64,000 bases of DNA from Oceanimonas baumannii. Lineage in GTDB: Bacteria > Pseudomonadota > Gammaproteobacteria > Enterobacterales > Aeromonadaceae. The position numbers were made by a program, and so were the translations under genes. Of this stretch, positions 53,977 to 62,331 are shown one piece after another. The notes under the pieces are model-generated. The model had not been told where the DNA came from, ran no database searches, and saw nothing but the letters and a program-made list of their open reading frames with translations. Each line of letters opens with the position of its first letter. Within the stretch, counting starts at the first letter, position 1. The DNA lies in the NCBI RefSeq assembly GCF_002245495.1, contig NZ_NQJF01000006.1, forward strand, positions 124,001-188,000. The letters are read 5' to 3'.

Positions 53977-54690
53977 CTAGTCTTGCTCAAGCGCCCGCAG
54001 GCGCATGGCAATTCTGTTCCTGTGGGTTTTTACCTGGGCACCCACCGGATCCCATTCGTGTGCCTTCGCCAGCAGGGCGTCGGCCTTATCGAGCACATCC
54101 GGGTCACTCACGGCGCTGGCTCTGGGTTCACCGGTGGCGTCGCGCAACAGCAGCAGCCCGGCAAACTTGAAGTATTTGGCGGTGAGCTTTTCATTCAGCC
54201 GCCAGTCTTTGGCCACATGAGCAAACACCCGGCTGAAATAGGGCTCTACGGCCTGGCCCTCGGCAGCCTGCTGCTCGGCCCACTCCAGCACGGTGTCCGC
54301 CACAAAGTGGGGGAAGTCGCGCTTCATGCGGGTGGGCGTGTGCTGGCCTTGTGCAATGGCCACTTCGGCCCAGTCCAGTGCCTGTTCAAATTCACCCAGG
54401 TCGAACAGCCAGACGATCAGCGTGGCAAACAGCGGGTTCTGGTGGCTCTTTTCCGCAGCCAGGTACTGCTCCACATAGGGGCGGTACTTGGGCAGCAGTT
54501 CGCGTTTCAGGGCCACCTTGTCGCTGATGCGATCCAGTGTCTTCAGCCGCTTTTCGTCCTGCTCCAGTGCCAGCAGCTGCAGGTGCAGGCTGTGGGCAAT
54601 GTCGCCGGTAGCCTGGCCGGTGGTGGCGGCTTTTTCTGCCGCCTGCCGGGCGCGGTGCCGATCACGATGACGCTGGGCCGGGGTGCTCAT
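53977..54690 (-). CDS. Terminase small subunit (endonuclease) M
   Basis: A 237-residue gpM-like protein: STPAQRHRDRHRARQAAEKA at the start, then LHLQLLALEQDEKRLKTLDR and YVEQYLAAEKSHQNPLFATL, both typical. With P it cuts cos and packages DNA. The C-terminal helices (ALLAKAHEWDPVGAQVKTHRN) end the protein. Confidence 0.9.
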   Translation of the reverse strand: MSTPAQRHRDRHRARQAAEKAATTGQATGDIAHSLHLQLLALEQDEKRLKTLDRISDKVALKRELLPKYRPYVEQYLAAEKSHQNPLFATLIVWLFDLGEFEQALDWAEVAIAQGQHTPTRMKRDFPHFVADTVLEWAEQQAAEGQAVEPYFSRVFAHVAKDWRLNEKLTAKYFKFAGLLLLRDATGEPRASAVSDPDVLDKADALLAKAHEWDPVGAQVKTHRNRIAMRLRALEQD

Positions 54691-54694
54691 TCAG

Positions 54695-55756
54695 TTAACC
54701 TGTCTGCTCTTCTGTTTTTTCCTTTGCGGGATCGGGTTTGATTTCTACGCCCGATTCATCAAAGGAGGCATACGCGCGGTATTCGCCCACGGCGTAACCT
54801 TCCATGCGCCAGTACTGGCTTTCAAAGCCCTTGCGGTCCTGGTTGTGAGCCGCACTGCGCTGGCGGGTGCCGCGCTGGGTGTACAGGTGCAGGTTGCTCG
54901 GAATAGTCACTACCATGCGCTTGCCCGGGAAGAACGGCGGGGTGATGGCCTTGCGGCCGGCAACACTGGTGGCCAGCTGCTGGGCGGCGATCTGTTCGGT
55001 GGGCTTGTCGGCCTGTTGATACAGCCGGCCCTGAGCAGCGGCCACCAGATCGGCACCCACCATCACGGTCAGGCGCGGGTCGTTACGGAACGCCGGGTCG
55101 ATGGTGCTGTTAATCAGGTCAGAAGCCATGGCATCCAGGGTGTTGTAATCGCCTTTACCGGCAGGGTCGAAATACACCTTGTCCTGAGCCGAACCGATGA
55201 TCTGAGAGCCACCGTTCCACTCGCTTACCAGCTGCTGCCAGCCCTTGTTCACGTCCTGACCCAAGGGGTTTTTGGTGGGGTTGGTGTTGGCAGCGGCTGA
55301 TGTGCCGTTAAAGCCCACGCGGATCATGTCCAGCGCAAAGGTCTGGTTAATGAACTCGTTTACCAGGCGCAGAAACTCGCCTTCGTTGCCGGCGTTGGCC
55401 CATACCGCCAGCGTGGCCCAGGACAGCAGGGCACCGGAGTCGGTTTCGGTCAGCTCGTAGTTGTGGCCACCCACGCCTACTTCCTTGATGAAGCGGCCCG
55501 AGGCCTTTCGCCCCGAGTGAATGCTGCCAATGCCCACGTCTACTACCTGGCCCTTGATCTGGTCCACGTCGGCCAGAGTGATCATGCGCAGGAAGTCGGC
55601 GGACTCCAGCAGCGCCTGACGCAGGCGGGTTTCTTGCGGGCCAACAACGGAAAACTGTTGTTTCAGGCTTTGGGGATCAATGCCGTAGCCCTTGGCCAGC
55701 TGAGAGCAATATTGCTGCAGCATGGCGGCGGCCTGGGCGGTGAGGATCTGGCTCAT
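54695..55756 (-). CDS. Major capsid protein N
   Basis: A 353-residue P2-family major capsid protein. Conserved segments include FLRMITLADVDQIKGQVVDVG and a C-terminal VPSNLHLYTQRGTRQRS-like region (here IPSNLHLYTQRGTRQRSAAH). It begins ten bases after the scaffold gene, as in P2 O-N. Confidence 0.92.
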   Translation of the reverse strand: MSQILTAQAAAMLQQYCSQLAKGYGIDPQSLKQQFSVVGPQETRLRQALLESADFLRMITLADVDQIKGQVVDVGIGSIHSGRKASGRFIKEVGVGGHNYELTETDSGALLSWATLAVWANAGNEGEFLRLVNEFINQTFALDMIRVGFNGTSAAANTNPTKNPLGQDVNKGWQQLVSEWNGGSQIIGSAQDKVYFDPAGKGDYNTLDAMASDLINSTIDPAFRNDPRLTVMVGADLVAAAQGRLYQQADKPTEQIAAQQLATSVAGRKAITPPFFPGKRMVVTIPSNLHLYTQRGTRQRSAAHNQDRKGFESQYWRMEGYAVGEYRAYASFDESGVEIKPDPAKEKTEEQTG

Positions 55757-55765
55757 GCTTGCTCC

Positions 55766-56656
55766 TTAAACCAGGTGATAAATGTCGCCGCCAGCGGGGG
55801 CACCGCCGGGGGTTTGGCCGGGCTGCTCTTTCAGCAGGCTGGAGAACTGGGTTTCCAAATCGCCCTGCTTGCTGGCCACGCCTTCTACGGCATTCAGCAG
55901 TTTGGTGAACTGCTCGGCGGTGATGCCTTTGGTGGCGGGTTGCTCGGGCTCAGGTTTCGTCTCAGGTTCGCTGGCCGGGGTCGGCTCTTCTTTTTTGCTG
56001 AAGGCTTCAAACTGGGTTTCCAGCTCGCCCTGTTTGGTGGCGACGCCTTCAACCGCTTTCAGCAGTGTGTTGAACTGTTCTTTGTCCATTGCTGGATCCT
56101 CGGGGGTGTTGTCGGTGGGGGCAGGGGGCTCTTGCTCCTGGCCTTTGAGCCAGGCGGTAAACTTTTTGAACATGCCCACTTCTTGCTCACGATCGGCCAG
56201 CTCTTTCAGGCTGAACGGCTCGCTCTGGCCAATCAGCTTGTTGTGCTCTTTGCCGTTGGCACTGAACTGCATGCGGGTGGTGCCGGTGCTGGCCGGCTCG
56301 CTGGTGACACCCATACCTATCAGATAGGTTTTATCGCCGCCGGCGAATTGCTCCTTGGGTTCAATGCTGCAGAACTGGTACTGGCCGATCTGGTTGTAAT
56401 AGATGAGATCCCGGTTCGGGCGCAGCACGGCGAACAGCTTCATCTTGCCGTCTACTTCCTCGGCCTTGAGGCTTTCAACACTGCCCATGGCTGACCAGCG
56501 GTAATGGTCCGGCCAGATAACGGCGGTGTAGTGGTCGGGATCGTAGGTCTCGGCCATATCGGTGAGCCATTCGCGGGAGATATAACGCCCGTCAACGCTG
56601 TTGCCTTCGGTGGCAATACAAATCCAGCCTGTGCGTAACCGTGAATCGGGTTTCAT
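55766..56656 (-). CDS. Capsid scaffolding protein O
   Basis: A 296-residue scaffold/protease of the gpO family. It starts MKPDSRLRTGWICIATEGNS with VDGRYISREWLTDMAETYDP; the N-terminal half is the serine protease domain. The C-terminal half has two similar blocks (LLKAVEGVATKQGELETQFE and LLNAVEGVASKQGDLETQFS), an internal duplication that likely forms the scaffolding helices. ATG 56656 is chosen over 56713. It opens the long late operon. Confidence 0.9.
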   Translation of the reverse strand: MKPDSRLRTGWICIATEGNSVDGRYISREWLTDMAETYDPDHYTAVIWPDHYRWSAMGSVESLKAEEVDGKMKLFAVLRPNRDLIYYNQIGQYQFCSIEPKEQFAGGDKTYLIGMGVTSEPASTGTTRMQFSANGKEHNKLIGQSEPFSLKELADREQEVGMFKKFTAWLKGQEQEPPAPTDNTPEDPAMDKEQFNTLLKAVEGVATKQGELETQFEAFSKKEEPTPASEPETKPEPEQPATKGITAEQFTKLLNAVEGVASKQGDLETQFSSLLKEQPGQTPGGAPAGGDIYHLV

Positions 56657-56730
56657 GTGCCTGCTCGTGTTCAAATATGGCGACAGGCTAGGGCCTTGCG
56701 GCGGCAATTTCATCTGTTGCTGTTCCGCTC

Positions 56731-56757
56731 AATTCCGATTTTTACGTTATCGGAATT
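56731..56757. promoter_or_regulatory. 9-9-9 inverted repeat between divergent late operons
   Basis: AATTCCGAT (56731-56739) and ATCGGAATT (56749-56757) are perfect arms separated by nine bases, in the 176-base gap between the O and P starts. A further GGAATTTC follows at 56764. Its symmetric place suggests a binding site for the late activator or a repressor acting on both late promoters. It does not match the P2 Ogr site (TGT-N12-ACA). Confidence 0.5.
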
Positions 56758-56832
56758 TCTAGGAATTTCAGGGGCATAGAAGGTGTGTTCGGGTGGGTAT
56801 GATGGCCGCATTCATCACAACCACGGAACGCA

Positions 56833-58647
56833 ATGGCCTACTCAGAAGAAATCCGCAACGCCGCCAAGGGGCTGTATTTAAAGCGCTGGCTGCCCAGGGA
56901 AATTGCCCAGGAACTCAGCCTGAACTCGGTGCGGGTGGTGTATCAGTGGGTGGAGAAATATTCCTGGGATGCACTGCTGTCGGAAATTCAACTGGAGGAT
57001 GCCATTGCCTTGCGGGTGCAGCTGCTGCTGAACCGGGAGAAAAAGAGCCAGGCCGAGCTGGACGAACTGGACCGCTTGATCAGCCAGCATGTGCGGCTGA
57101 AGAAAGAGTTGCTGCAGCTGCGCGAAAAGGAAGTGGGGCTGAAAGAGCGGGAAGCGGCCATTGCTGCCGGCGACGAGCCACCAGAGCCACGGCGCGGCCG
57201 CAAGGGTGGTGGCCAGAGCAAAGGCGGCAAGGGTAAAAAAGGCAAGGCCGCCAAAAACAACGTGGGCGAGCTGCTGCCGGAAGACTTTCAGCCGTTTCTG
57301 GATACCCTGTTTGGCTATCAGCTGCGCTGCCGCGAGGCCATGCACGATCCGGAGGTGCCGCGCACCCGCAATATATTGAAGTCGCGCCAGATTGGCATGA
57401 CCTATTACTTTGCCGGCGAGGCGCTGGAAGACGCAGCCCTGACCGGCGGCAATCAGATATTCCTGTCGGCCACCCGTGCCCAGGCCGAGGTGTTCCGCTC
57501 CTACATCATTAACATTGCCCGGGAGTTCCTGAGCGTGGAGCTGTCGGGCAACCCGATAATCTTAAGCAACGGCGCTGAGCTGCACTTTCTCTCCACCAAC
57601 TCCAACAGCGCCCAGTCCCGGTCTGGCAACGTCTACATAGACGAATACTTCTGGATCCCGGGCTTTACCAAGCTTTCCAACGTGGCCTCGGCCATGGCCA
57701 CGCAAACCCGCTGGCGTAAAACCTATTTCTCCACGCCCTCGGCCAAGGCCCATCCGGGCTATGGCTTCTGGACCGGGGACGACTGGAAGAACGGCAAAGA
57801 CAGCCGCAAAGACGTGGAATTCCCCACACTGGATGACTACCGCGACGGCGGCCGGGTATGCCCGGACCGGCAATGGCGCTATGCCATTACCGTGGAGGAT
57901 GCCGTGGCCAGCGGCTGCAACCTGATTGATGTGGACGAGCTGCGGGACGAATACGCCGACGAGGTATTCCGTAACCTGTTCATGTGCGAGTTCGTGGACG
58001 ACGAAGCCAGCGTGTTCAAGTTTGGCCAGCTGGAAGGATGCGGCGTCGACACCGAACTATGGGAAGACTTCGACCCACGGGCGGCCCGGCCGTTCGGCAC
58101 CCGGGAAGTGTGGCTGGGCTATGACCCGAGCCGCACCCGCGATAACGCCACCCTGGTGGTGGTGGCCCCGCCGCTGCTCAGCGGTGAGCCGTTCCGGGTG
58201 CTGGAGCGGCACCGCTGGCGAGGCCTGAACTTTCAGCACCATGTAGCGGAAATCGCCAAGATATTTAAACGCTATCGGGTGACTTACATTGGTGTGGACA
58301 TCACTGGCATCGGTGCTGGCGTGTTCGATTTGCTTAAGACCAAGTTCCCCCGCGAGGCCCATGCCATTCACTACTCGGTAGAGAGCAAAAACCGCCTGGT
58401 GCTGAAAATGATCGACGTGGTGGAGGCGGGGCGCATCAGCTGGGACCGGCTGCTGAAAGATATTCCGCTGGCCTTTATGGCCATCAAGCGCACCACCACT
58501 GGCAGTGGCAATGCCATGACCTTTAAGGCCGGACGGGACGCCACCACCGGCCACGCCGATGACTTCTTTGCCATTTCTCATGCGGTGATCAATGAGCCGC
58601 TGGACCACACGAACAAACGCACTTCAACCTGGGCTATTCAAAAATGA
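56833..58647 (+). CDS. Terminase large subunit P
   Basis: A 604-residue packaging ATPase. The N-terminal helix-turn-helix reads [21 protein letters not shown], followed by a coiled coil and a Lys/Gly-rich linker (~120-145). The Walker A-like [11 protein letters not shown] and Walker B VYIDEYF lie in the ATPase domain. A nuclease-like C-terminal part has [16 protein letters not shown] and [13 protein letters not shown]. It is divergent from O, as in P2, and its stop overlaps portal Q as ATGA. Confidence 0.93.
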   Translation: MAYSEEIRNAAKGLYLKRWLPREIAQELSLNSVRVVYQWVEKYSWDALLSEIQLEDAIALRVQLLLNREKKSQAELDELDRLISQHVRLKKELLQLREKEVGLKEREAAIAAGDEPPEPRRGRKGGGQSKGGKGKKGKAAKNNVGELLPEDFQPFLDTLFGYQLRCREAMHDPEVPRTRNILKSRQIGMTYYFAGEALEDAALTGGNQIFLSATRAQAEVFRSYIINIAREFLSVELSGNPIILSNGAELHFLSTNSNSAQSRSGNVYIDEYFWIPGFTKLSNVASAMATQTRWRKTYFSTPSAKAHPGYGFWTGDDWKNGKDSRKDVEFPTLDDYRDGGRVCPDRQWRYAITVEDAVASGCNLIDVDELRDEYADEVFRNLFMCEFVDDEASVFKFGQLEGCGVDTELWEDFDPRAARPFGTREVWLGYDPSRTRDNATLVVVAPPLLSGEPFRVLERHRWRGLNFQHHVAEIAKIFKRYRVTYIGVDITGIGAGVFDLLKTKFPREAHAIHYSVESKNRLVLKMIDVVEAGRISWDRLLKDIPLAFMAIKRTTTGSGNAMTFKAGRDATTGHADDFFAISHAVINEPLDHTNKRTSTWAIQK

Positions 58648-59633
58648 GCGAACCCAACCAATCCAAAGATCTGATCGCCTTTAGTTTTGGCGAGCCTGAA
58701 GCGATAGAGCCCAACCGCTGGCTGACCGATTACGCCGAACTGTTTTATGACCATTATGCCGACTACTGGAGCACGCCCATCAGCCGCCAGGGGCTGGCCC
58801 AGATCGCCAACACCAACGCCCACCATGGGGCGCTGATTTACGCCCGGCGCAATATGGTATCTGGCCGCTTTAAGGGCGGGGCCGGGCTCAAGCGCCGGCA
58901 AATGCAGGCCTTTGTGCATGATCTAATCCAGTTCGGTGACGCTGCCTTTTTGAAGATACGTAACGGCCTGGGCCGGGTGGTGCGGCTGCATCCGCTGCCG
59001 TCCATGTATCTGCGCCGGCACCAGAGCGGGGACTTTCGGCTGTTGCGGGCCAACAACGAGCAACTGCATTACCGGCAGGACGATGTGATCTATCTGTCGC
59101 AGTATGACCCACGGCAGCAGATTTACGGCCTGCCGGATTACCTGGGCGGAATTCAGTCGGCGCTGCTGAACCGGGACGCTACCTTGTTCCGGAGGCGCTA
59201 TTACCAGAACGGTGCCCACATGGGCTTTATCTTCTACGCCACCGACCCGAACCTGAGCGAAAGCCAGGAAGAAGATCTGAAAACCAAAATTCAAAGCTCC
59301 AAAGGGGTGGGCAACTTCCGCAGCCTGTTTATAAACATTCCCAACGGCAACCCGGATGGGGTGAAGCTAATCCCGGTGGGAGACATTGCCACCAAGGACG
59401 ACTTTGACCGCATCAAGAACATCAGCGCCCAGGACGTGCTCACGGCGCACCGGTTTCCGCCGGGGCAAGCGGGCATTATCCCGAGCAATGCCGCCGGCCT
59501 GGGTGACCCGGAGAAGACAGACGCCGTTTACACCCGCAACGAGGTGTTGCCGCTGTGTGAGCTGATTGCTGATGAAGTGAATTCGGACCCGGATATTCCG
59601 GCCCGGCTGGCCTTGGAATTTGTGCTGGAATAA
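58644..59633 (+). CDS. Portal protein Q
   Basis: A 329-residue P2-type portal (PBSX/gpQ family). Typical segments are [38 protein letters not shown] and [20 protein letters not shown]. It forms the dodecameric vertex for DNA packaging. It is translationally coupled to terminase P; no further gene is coupled downstream. Confidence 0.93.
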   Translation: MSEPNQSKDLIAFSFGEPEAIEPNRWLTDYAELFYDHYADYWSTPISRQGLAQIANTNAHHGALIYARRNMVSGRFKGGAGLKRRQMQAFVHDLIQFGDAAFLKIRNGLGRVVRLHPLPSMYLRRHQSGDFRLLRANNEQLHYRQDDVIYLSQYDPRQQIYGLPDYLGGIQSALLNRDATLFRRRYYQNGAHMGFIFYATDPNLSESQEEDLKTKIQSSKGVGNFRSLFINIPNGNPDGVKLIPVGDIATKDDFDRIKNISAQDVLTAHRFPPGQAGIIPSNAAGLGDPEKTDAVYTRNEVLPLCELIADEVNSDPDIPARLALEFVLE

Positions 59634-59716
59634 CTGGATAAACAGCCAGTGGTTTGGTGCCGTGTGATACCAGATGCGGTATGATAGGTACATGTTTATT
59701 TGAGGGGTAATTACAC

Positions 59717-59971
59717 ATGCGCGTTTATTGCAGGGAGTGTGGCAGCAAAGGCCGGATAACCAAAACCAACCGCCTGAGCCGTGATTACACCGAGCTGTAT
59801 TGCCAGTGCAATGATGCCGAATGCGGCCACACCTGGGTGGCCAGCTTTGGCTACCGGCACTCGCTTAGCCCCAGCGCCAAAACCACCAGCCAGATGGCAT
59901 TTCACCTGGCAAGGGCACTGCCACCGGGGGCACAACAAGATTTATTAAGGGAACTGGAAGGGGCGCGATAA
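59717..59971 (+). CDS. Ogr/Delta-type late transcription activator
   Basis: An 84-residue zinc protein. The cysteine pattern C5-x2-C8-x22-C31-x4-C36 equals that of P2 Ogr, and YTELYCQCNDAECGHTW is typical. It is expected to recruit RNA polymerase to phage late promoters. In P2 ogr lies beyond D near attP; here it is next to portal Q. TGAGGGG lies eleven bases before the ATG. The last codons (ELEGAR, stop) fall in a 33-base repeat that is also found at the end of hicB. Confidence 0.87.
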   Translation: MRVYCRECGSKGRITKTNRLSRDYTELYCQCNDAECGHTWVASFGYRHSLSPSAKTTSQMAFHLARALPPGAQQDLLRELEGAR

Positions 59972-59983
59972 GCGCCCTTTTTT
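59951..59983 (+). terminator. Terminator after ogr; copy 1 of a 33-bp direct repeat
   Basis: GGGCGC and GCGCCC pair around the stop codon and run into TTTTTT. The 33 bases starting GAACTGGAAG are identical but for one base to 60713-60745. Confidence 0.9.
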
Positions 59984-60000
59984 ATCTTCTTCAAAATTTA

Positions 60001-60041
60001 GTGTGTATATGTGTGTACTTGTGTGTATTGGTGTGTATAAT
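60001..60041 (+). promoter_or_regulatory. hicAB promoter with four 10-bp direct repeats
   Basis: GTGTGTA occurs at 60001, 60011, 60021 and 60031, each followed by three variable bases. The last copy merges into a perfect -10 box TATAAT (60036-60041), 27 bases before hicA. No good -35 box is seen; the repeats occupy that place. Helically phased repeats over a promoter fit binding by several HicB ribbon-helix-helix dimers. Confidence 0.65.
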
Positions 60042-60067
60042 GGTATCACTTGGTTAGGAGGTACTAA

Positions 60068-60250
60068 ATGACATCAGGAGACCTGATCAAGGAATTGAAG
60101 GCCGCCGGCTGCGAACTTAAACGGCAAGGGAAGGGAAGCCATGAGATCTGGTTTTCACCAATCACAGGCAAAACATTTCCAGTACCGCACCCAAAGAAGT
60201 CGCTGCCAGTCGGAACCATCAAGTCCATTAAGAAAGCGGCGGGGATTTAA
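60068..60250 (+). CDS. hicA: HicA-type mRNA interferase toxin
   Basis: A 60-residue toxin with the double-stranded RNA-binding fold. The family pattern is clear: SGDLIKELKAAGCELKRQGK, the catalytic His25 in GSHEIWF, and a C-terminal VPHPKKSLPVGTIKSIKKAAG. TAGGAGGT precedes the ATG. The end of the gene forms an 11-pair hairpin (60235-60260) with the stop codon in its loop. It is paired with hicB 45 bases downstream. Confidence 0.93.
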   Translation: MTSGDLIKELKAAGCELKRQGKGSHEIWFSPITGKTFPVPHPKKSLPVGTIKSIKKAAGI

Positions 60251-60260
60251 TCCCCCCGCT
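60235..60260 (+). promoter_or_regulatory. Hairpin between hicA and hicB
   Basis: AGCGG-c-GGGGAT pairs with ATCCCCCCGCT around TTA, with one bulged C. No T-run follows, so it is not a standard terminator. It could block 3' decay or set the toxin/antitoxin ratio. Confidence 0.45.
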
Positions 60261-60295
60261 CCTTGGACTTATCACGGTGTTTAGCGGAGGTACTT

Positions 60296-60733
60296 ATGTT
60301 GTTTTCAGTCGGTGTTGAATATCCATCCCATGATGGGGAGGCGCTCGGCCTAGTGGTGCCTGCGCTTTGTATTGATGATTATGCTTGCTTCAGCGCAGCC
60401 GACAGTGAAGAGCAAGTAAAATCCATGGCTACTGAGGCGATTGCCCTGGTAGTTGAGGAAATGGTTAGCAATGGAGTTAGTGTCGGCAACATTAGGGATA
60501 TGGGACCACGCCATTATCGACAGCTAGAAGATTACAATCATTGCGACGGTTGGTTACTGCTGGATGTAGATCTTAGTGAGTTTATGGGCAAGCCTAAGCG
60601 TATTAATGTCAGCTTGCCTGATGGCCTGATTCAGCTGATAGATAACAGGGTGAAATATTCACAAGGGCAATACCGGGATCGCAGTCATTTCTTAGCTGTA
60701 GCCAGCCGGCATGAACTGGAAGGGGCGCAATAA
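60296..60733 (+). CDS. hicB: HicB-type antitoxin
   Basis: A 145-residue antitoxin. The N-terminal half is the HicB fold (MLFSVGVEYPSHDGEALGLV, DYACFSAADSEEQVKSMATE). The C-terminal half is a ribbon-helix-helix DNA-binding domain (KRINVSLPDGLIQLIDNRVK, RSHFLAVASRHEL). The start is ATG 60296 with GCGGAGGT upstream; the longer TTG frame is rejected. The last residues, ELEGAQ, come from the repeat shared with ogr. Confidence 0.9.
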   Translation: MLFSVGVEYPSHDGEALGLVVPALCIDDYACFSAADSEEQVKSMATEAIALVVEEMVSNGVSVGNIRDMGPRHYRQLEDYNHCDGWLLLDVDLSEFMGKPKRINVSLPDGLIQLIDNRVKYSQGQYRDRSHFLAVASRHELEGAQ

Positions 60734-60745
60734 GCGCCCTTTTTT
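60713..60745 (+). terminator. Terminator after hicB; copy 2 of the 33-bp direct repeat
   Basis: The same hairpin and T-run as at 59951-59983, with a single base change (A for G next to the stop). It ends the plus-strand block and faces the convergent gene ending at 60774. Confidence 0.9.
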
Positions 60746-60773
60746 GTGGTTGGGTGTTGGGGTCACGGAAAGG

Positions 60774-61955
60774 TCAGCGGCGGCGCAGCCCCAGGCGGGC
60801 GGCCCTGGCCTGAATGCTGTTCACGGTGCGACCCAGCGCCTCGGCACAGCCAGCCGCCCCCAGGCTGGCATAATTATCGATCAGAAATTTCTCCTGTTCG
60901 GCTGACCAGCGGGGCGTTTTCCCTACCAGCCCGAGTTCAATCATTTTCCCCCTGACGCTGTTGGCATCTCGTTTCAGGTGCCGGGCAATATCCGCGGCTG
61001 TTTTTCCCTGCCCGAACAGGGTGATGATGGTGCTCAATTCCTCGTCGGTGTAACGCCGCCACTGCTGCTGGAAGGTGTAGCCCATTTTGAACACCTGTGC
61101 CCGCGTGGCGCTGAGCGACCGGCCCAGCGCCTTGGCGGCCTCGGCGTAGGAACTGCCCGCCTCCAGCATTTGCTTCAGTTTGGTATCATCGGCGTCCGTC
61201 CAGGGTTGCCGTGGCACCTGTTTTCGGCTGCCCTTTTTCAGCCCCAGGGTAGTGACCCGCGTGTTCACACCGTTGTAGGTGCGGCCCAGCTGCTGGGCTA
61301 CCCAAGCCGTGCCGTGCTGGTCGAGGTGCGCGGCAATAAACTCATCTTCCTGCGGTGTCCAGCGCCGGATCTTGATTGGTTGTTTCAGCCCGATTTGTTC
61401 CACGATGGCCGCCAGCTCGGGTTTGGTCATGCCGAGCCGACGGGCCGTCCAGTCCATCCCTTGAATGAAAAAATTGTCCTTGATGAACTTCAACTGCTCC
61501 TGAGTGATATTTCCGGCCTGTAATGCGCGGTACTCACGCTGGTACTGGCGGGCGTGGTCGGCGTCGCGGCCATTGGCACGTTTGGCCCCGGGTGGCAGTT
61601 GCGGGTGCTCGATACGTTTGGCGATCTCGCCCTGCTCGGCCAGATCGTAATCCCGGCGCTGGCCACGTCCGGCGCGGCGGGCCTGCTCCACGGCGGCGGG
61701 CAGGTGGTCATGGGTGAGCGTGCCGGCGGCGATCATGCGGTTGAGTTTGTCACGCTGGGCCTGGCGGTAGCCCAGCCCGGCCAATGGGGTGCCGGTGGGC
61801 AGGTTGTGTCGTTCGCGGTATTCCTCGGCGCTGAGCTGGTGCGCTCGCTTGAGGTGTACCGGCAAAAACTGGTAACGCTGCCCGCACTCCAGACACTCGA
61901 TCCGGTCGTGGTTGAGGTAGGCGTCCACGTCCGCCTTGCTGGTGATGTTAGTCAC
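60774..61955 (-). CDS. Ros/MucR-type zinc finger fused to Myb/SANT-like repeats
   Basis: A 393-residue putative DNA-binding protein. The N-terminus has a Ros-type C2H2 finger, C21-x2-C24-x9-H34-x4-H39, with HLKRAHQLSAEEYRERHNLP. After a basic linker come four clear repeats of about 50 residues (198-239, 250-293, 300-343, 349-390), each with W/YTxxE at the start and LGR.. or LKR.. followed by V..R...LGL at the end, plus a weaker one at ~150-190. These look like SANT/Myb or GcrA-like helix-turn-helix units. It is the last gene of a coupled three-gene operon. Its role is unknown. Confidence 0.75.
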   Translation of the reverse strand: MTNITSKADVDAYLNHDRIECLECGQRYQFLPVHLKRAHQLSAEEYRERHNLPTGTPLAGLGYRQAQRDKLNRMIAAGTLTHDHLPAAVEQARRAGRGQRRDYDLAEQGEIAKRIEHPQLPPGAKRANGRDADHARQYQREYRALQAGNITQEQLKFIKDNFFIQGMDWTARRLGMTKPELAAIVEQIGLKQPIKIRRWTPQEDEFIAAHLDQHGTAWVAQQLGRTYNGVNTRVTTLGLKKGSRKQVPRQPWTDADDTKLKQMLEAGSSYAEAAKALGRSLSATRAQVFKMGYTFQQQWRRYTDEELSTIITLFGQGKTAADIARHLKRDANSVRGKMIELGLVGKTPRWSAEQEKFLIDNYASLGAAGCAEALGRTVNSIQARAARLGLRRR

Positions 61956-62331
61956 AGGCGGCGTCCAGGTTTTTTAGCACCCAGGCCGACAATTTCATAC
62001 CCTCGCGCTGGGCCTGTTTGACGAATTTCGCCTTGAGCTGGCTGTTCAGCCGGATCTGCATCTGCGTATCGGCGGGCAGCTCGCCCTGGGCGTGCAGGTT
62101 GCCCAGGTTGCCATGAAAGCCACGGGGCGGTCTTCCTTCAAATCCGTCGCGGTAGCCGTCGCCCATATCTTGGCGGTGGCCGTCGAGTCCCAGCCACTGC
62201 TGGTGCTCGGCCTCGGTGCCGAACTGCTCGCCGTGGTAGTGGCGGCGCAGGCCGCGATGGTAGCCTGTCGCGTAGTCCCCGCCCACGGCTTCGGCGGCGG
62301 CCATATAGGTTTTGAATTTGCTTTCGTTCAC
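61948..62331 (-). CDS. Ribbon-helix-helix protein with phage N-terminal domain
   Basis: A 127-residue protein. The C-terminal ~40 residues form an Arc-like ribbon-helix-helix (TQMQIRLNSQLKAKFVKQAQ, KLSAWVLKNLDAA). The N-terminal ~70 residues have two similar blocks around YATGYHRGLRRHYHGE and GDGYRDGFEG, of unknown role. The start is GTG 62331 overlapping the upstream stop (GTGA), with GAGG upstream. The 3' end overlaps the next gene by eight bases. It could be the repressor of its own operon. Confidence 0.7.
   Translation of the reverse strand: MNESKFKTYMAAAEAVGGDYATGYHRGLRRHYHGEQFGTEAEHQQWLGLDGHRQDMGDGYRDGFEGRPPRGFHGNLGNLHAQGELPADTQMQIRLNSQLKAKFVKQAQREGMKLSAWVLKNLDAACD

Noticed and set aside
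59639-59716. Phage cos site after portal Q
   Set aside because: A cos site could lie on this side, but no sequence like known P2 or HP1 cohesive ends was recognised in the 83-base gap; only a small inverted repeat (ATACC/GGTAT) is seen.
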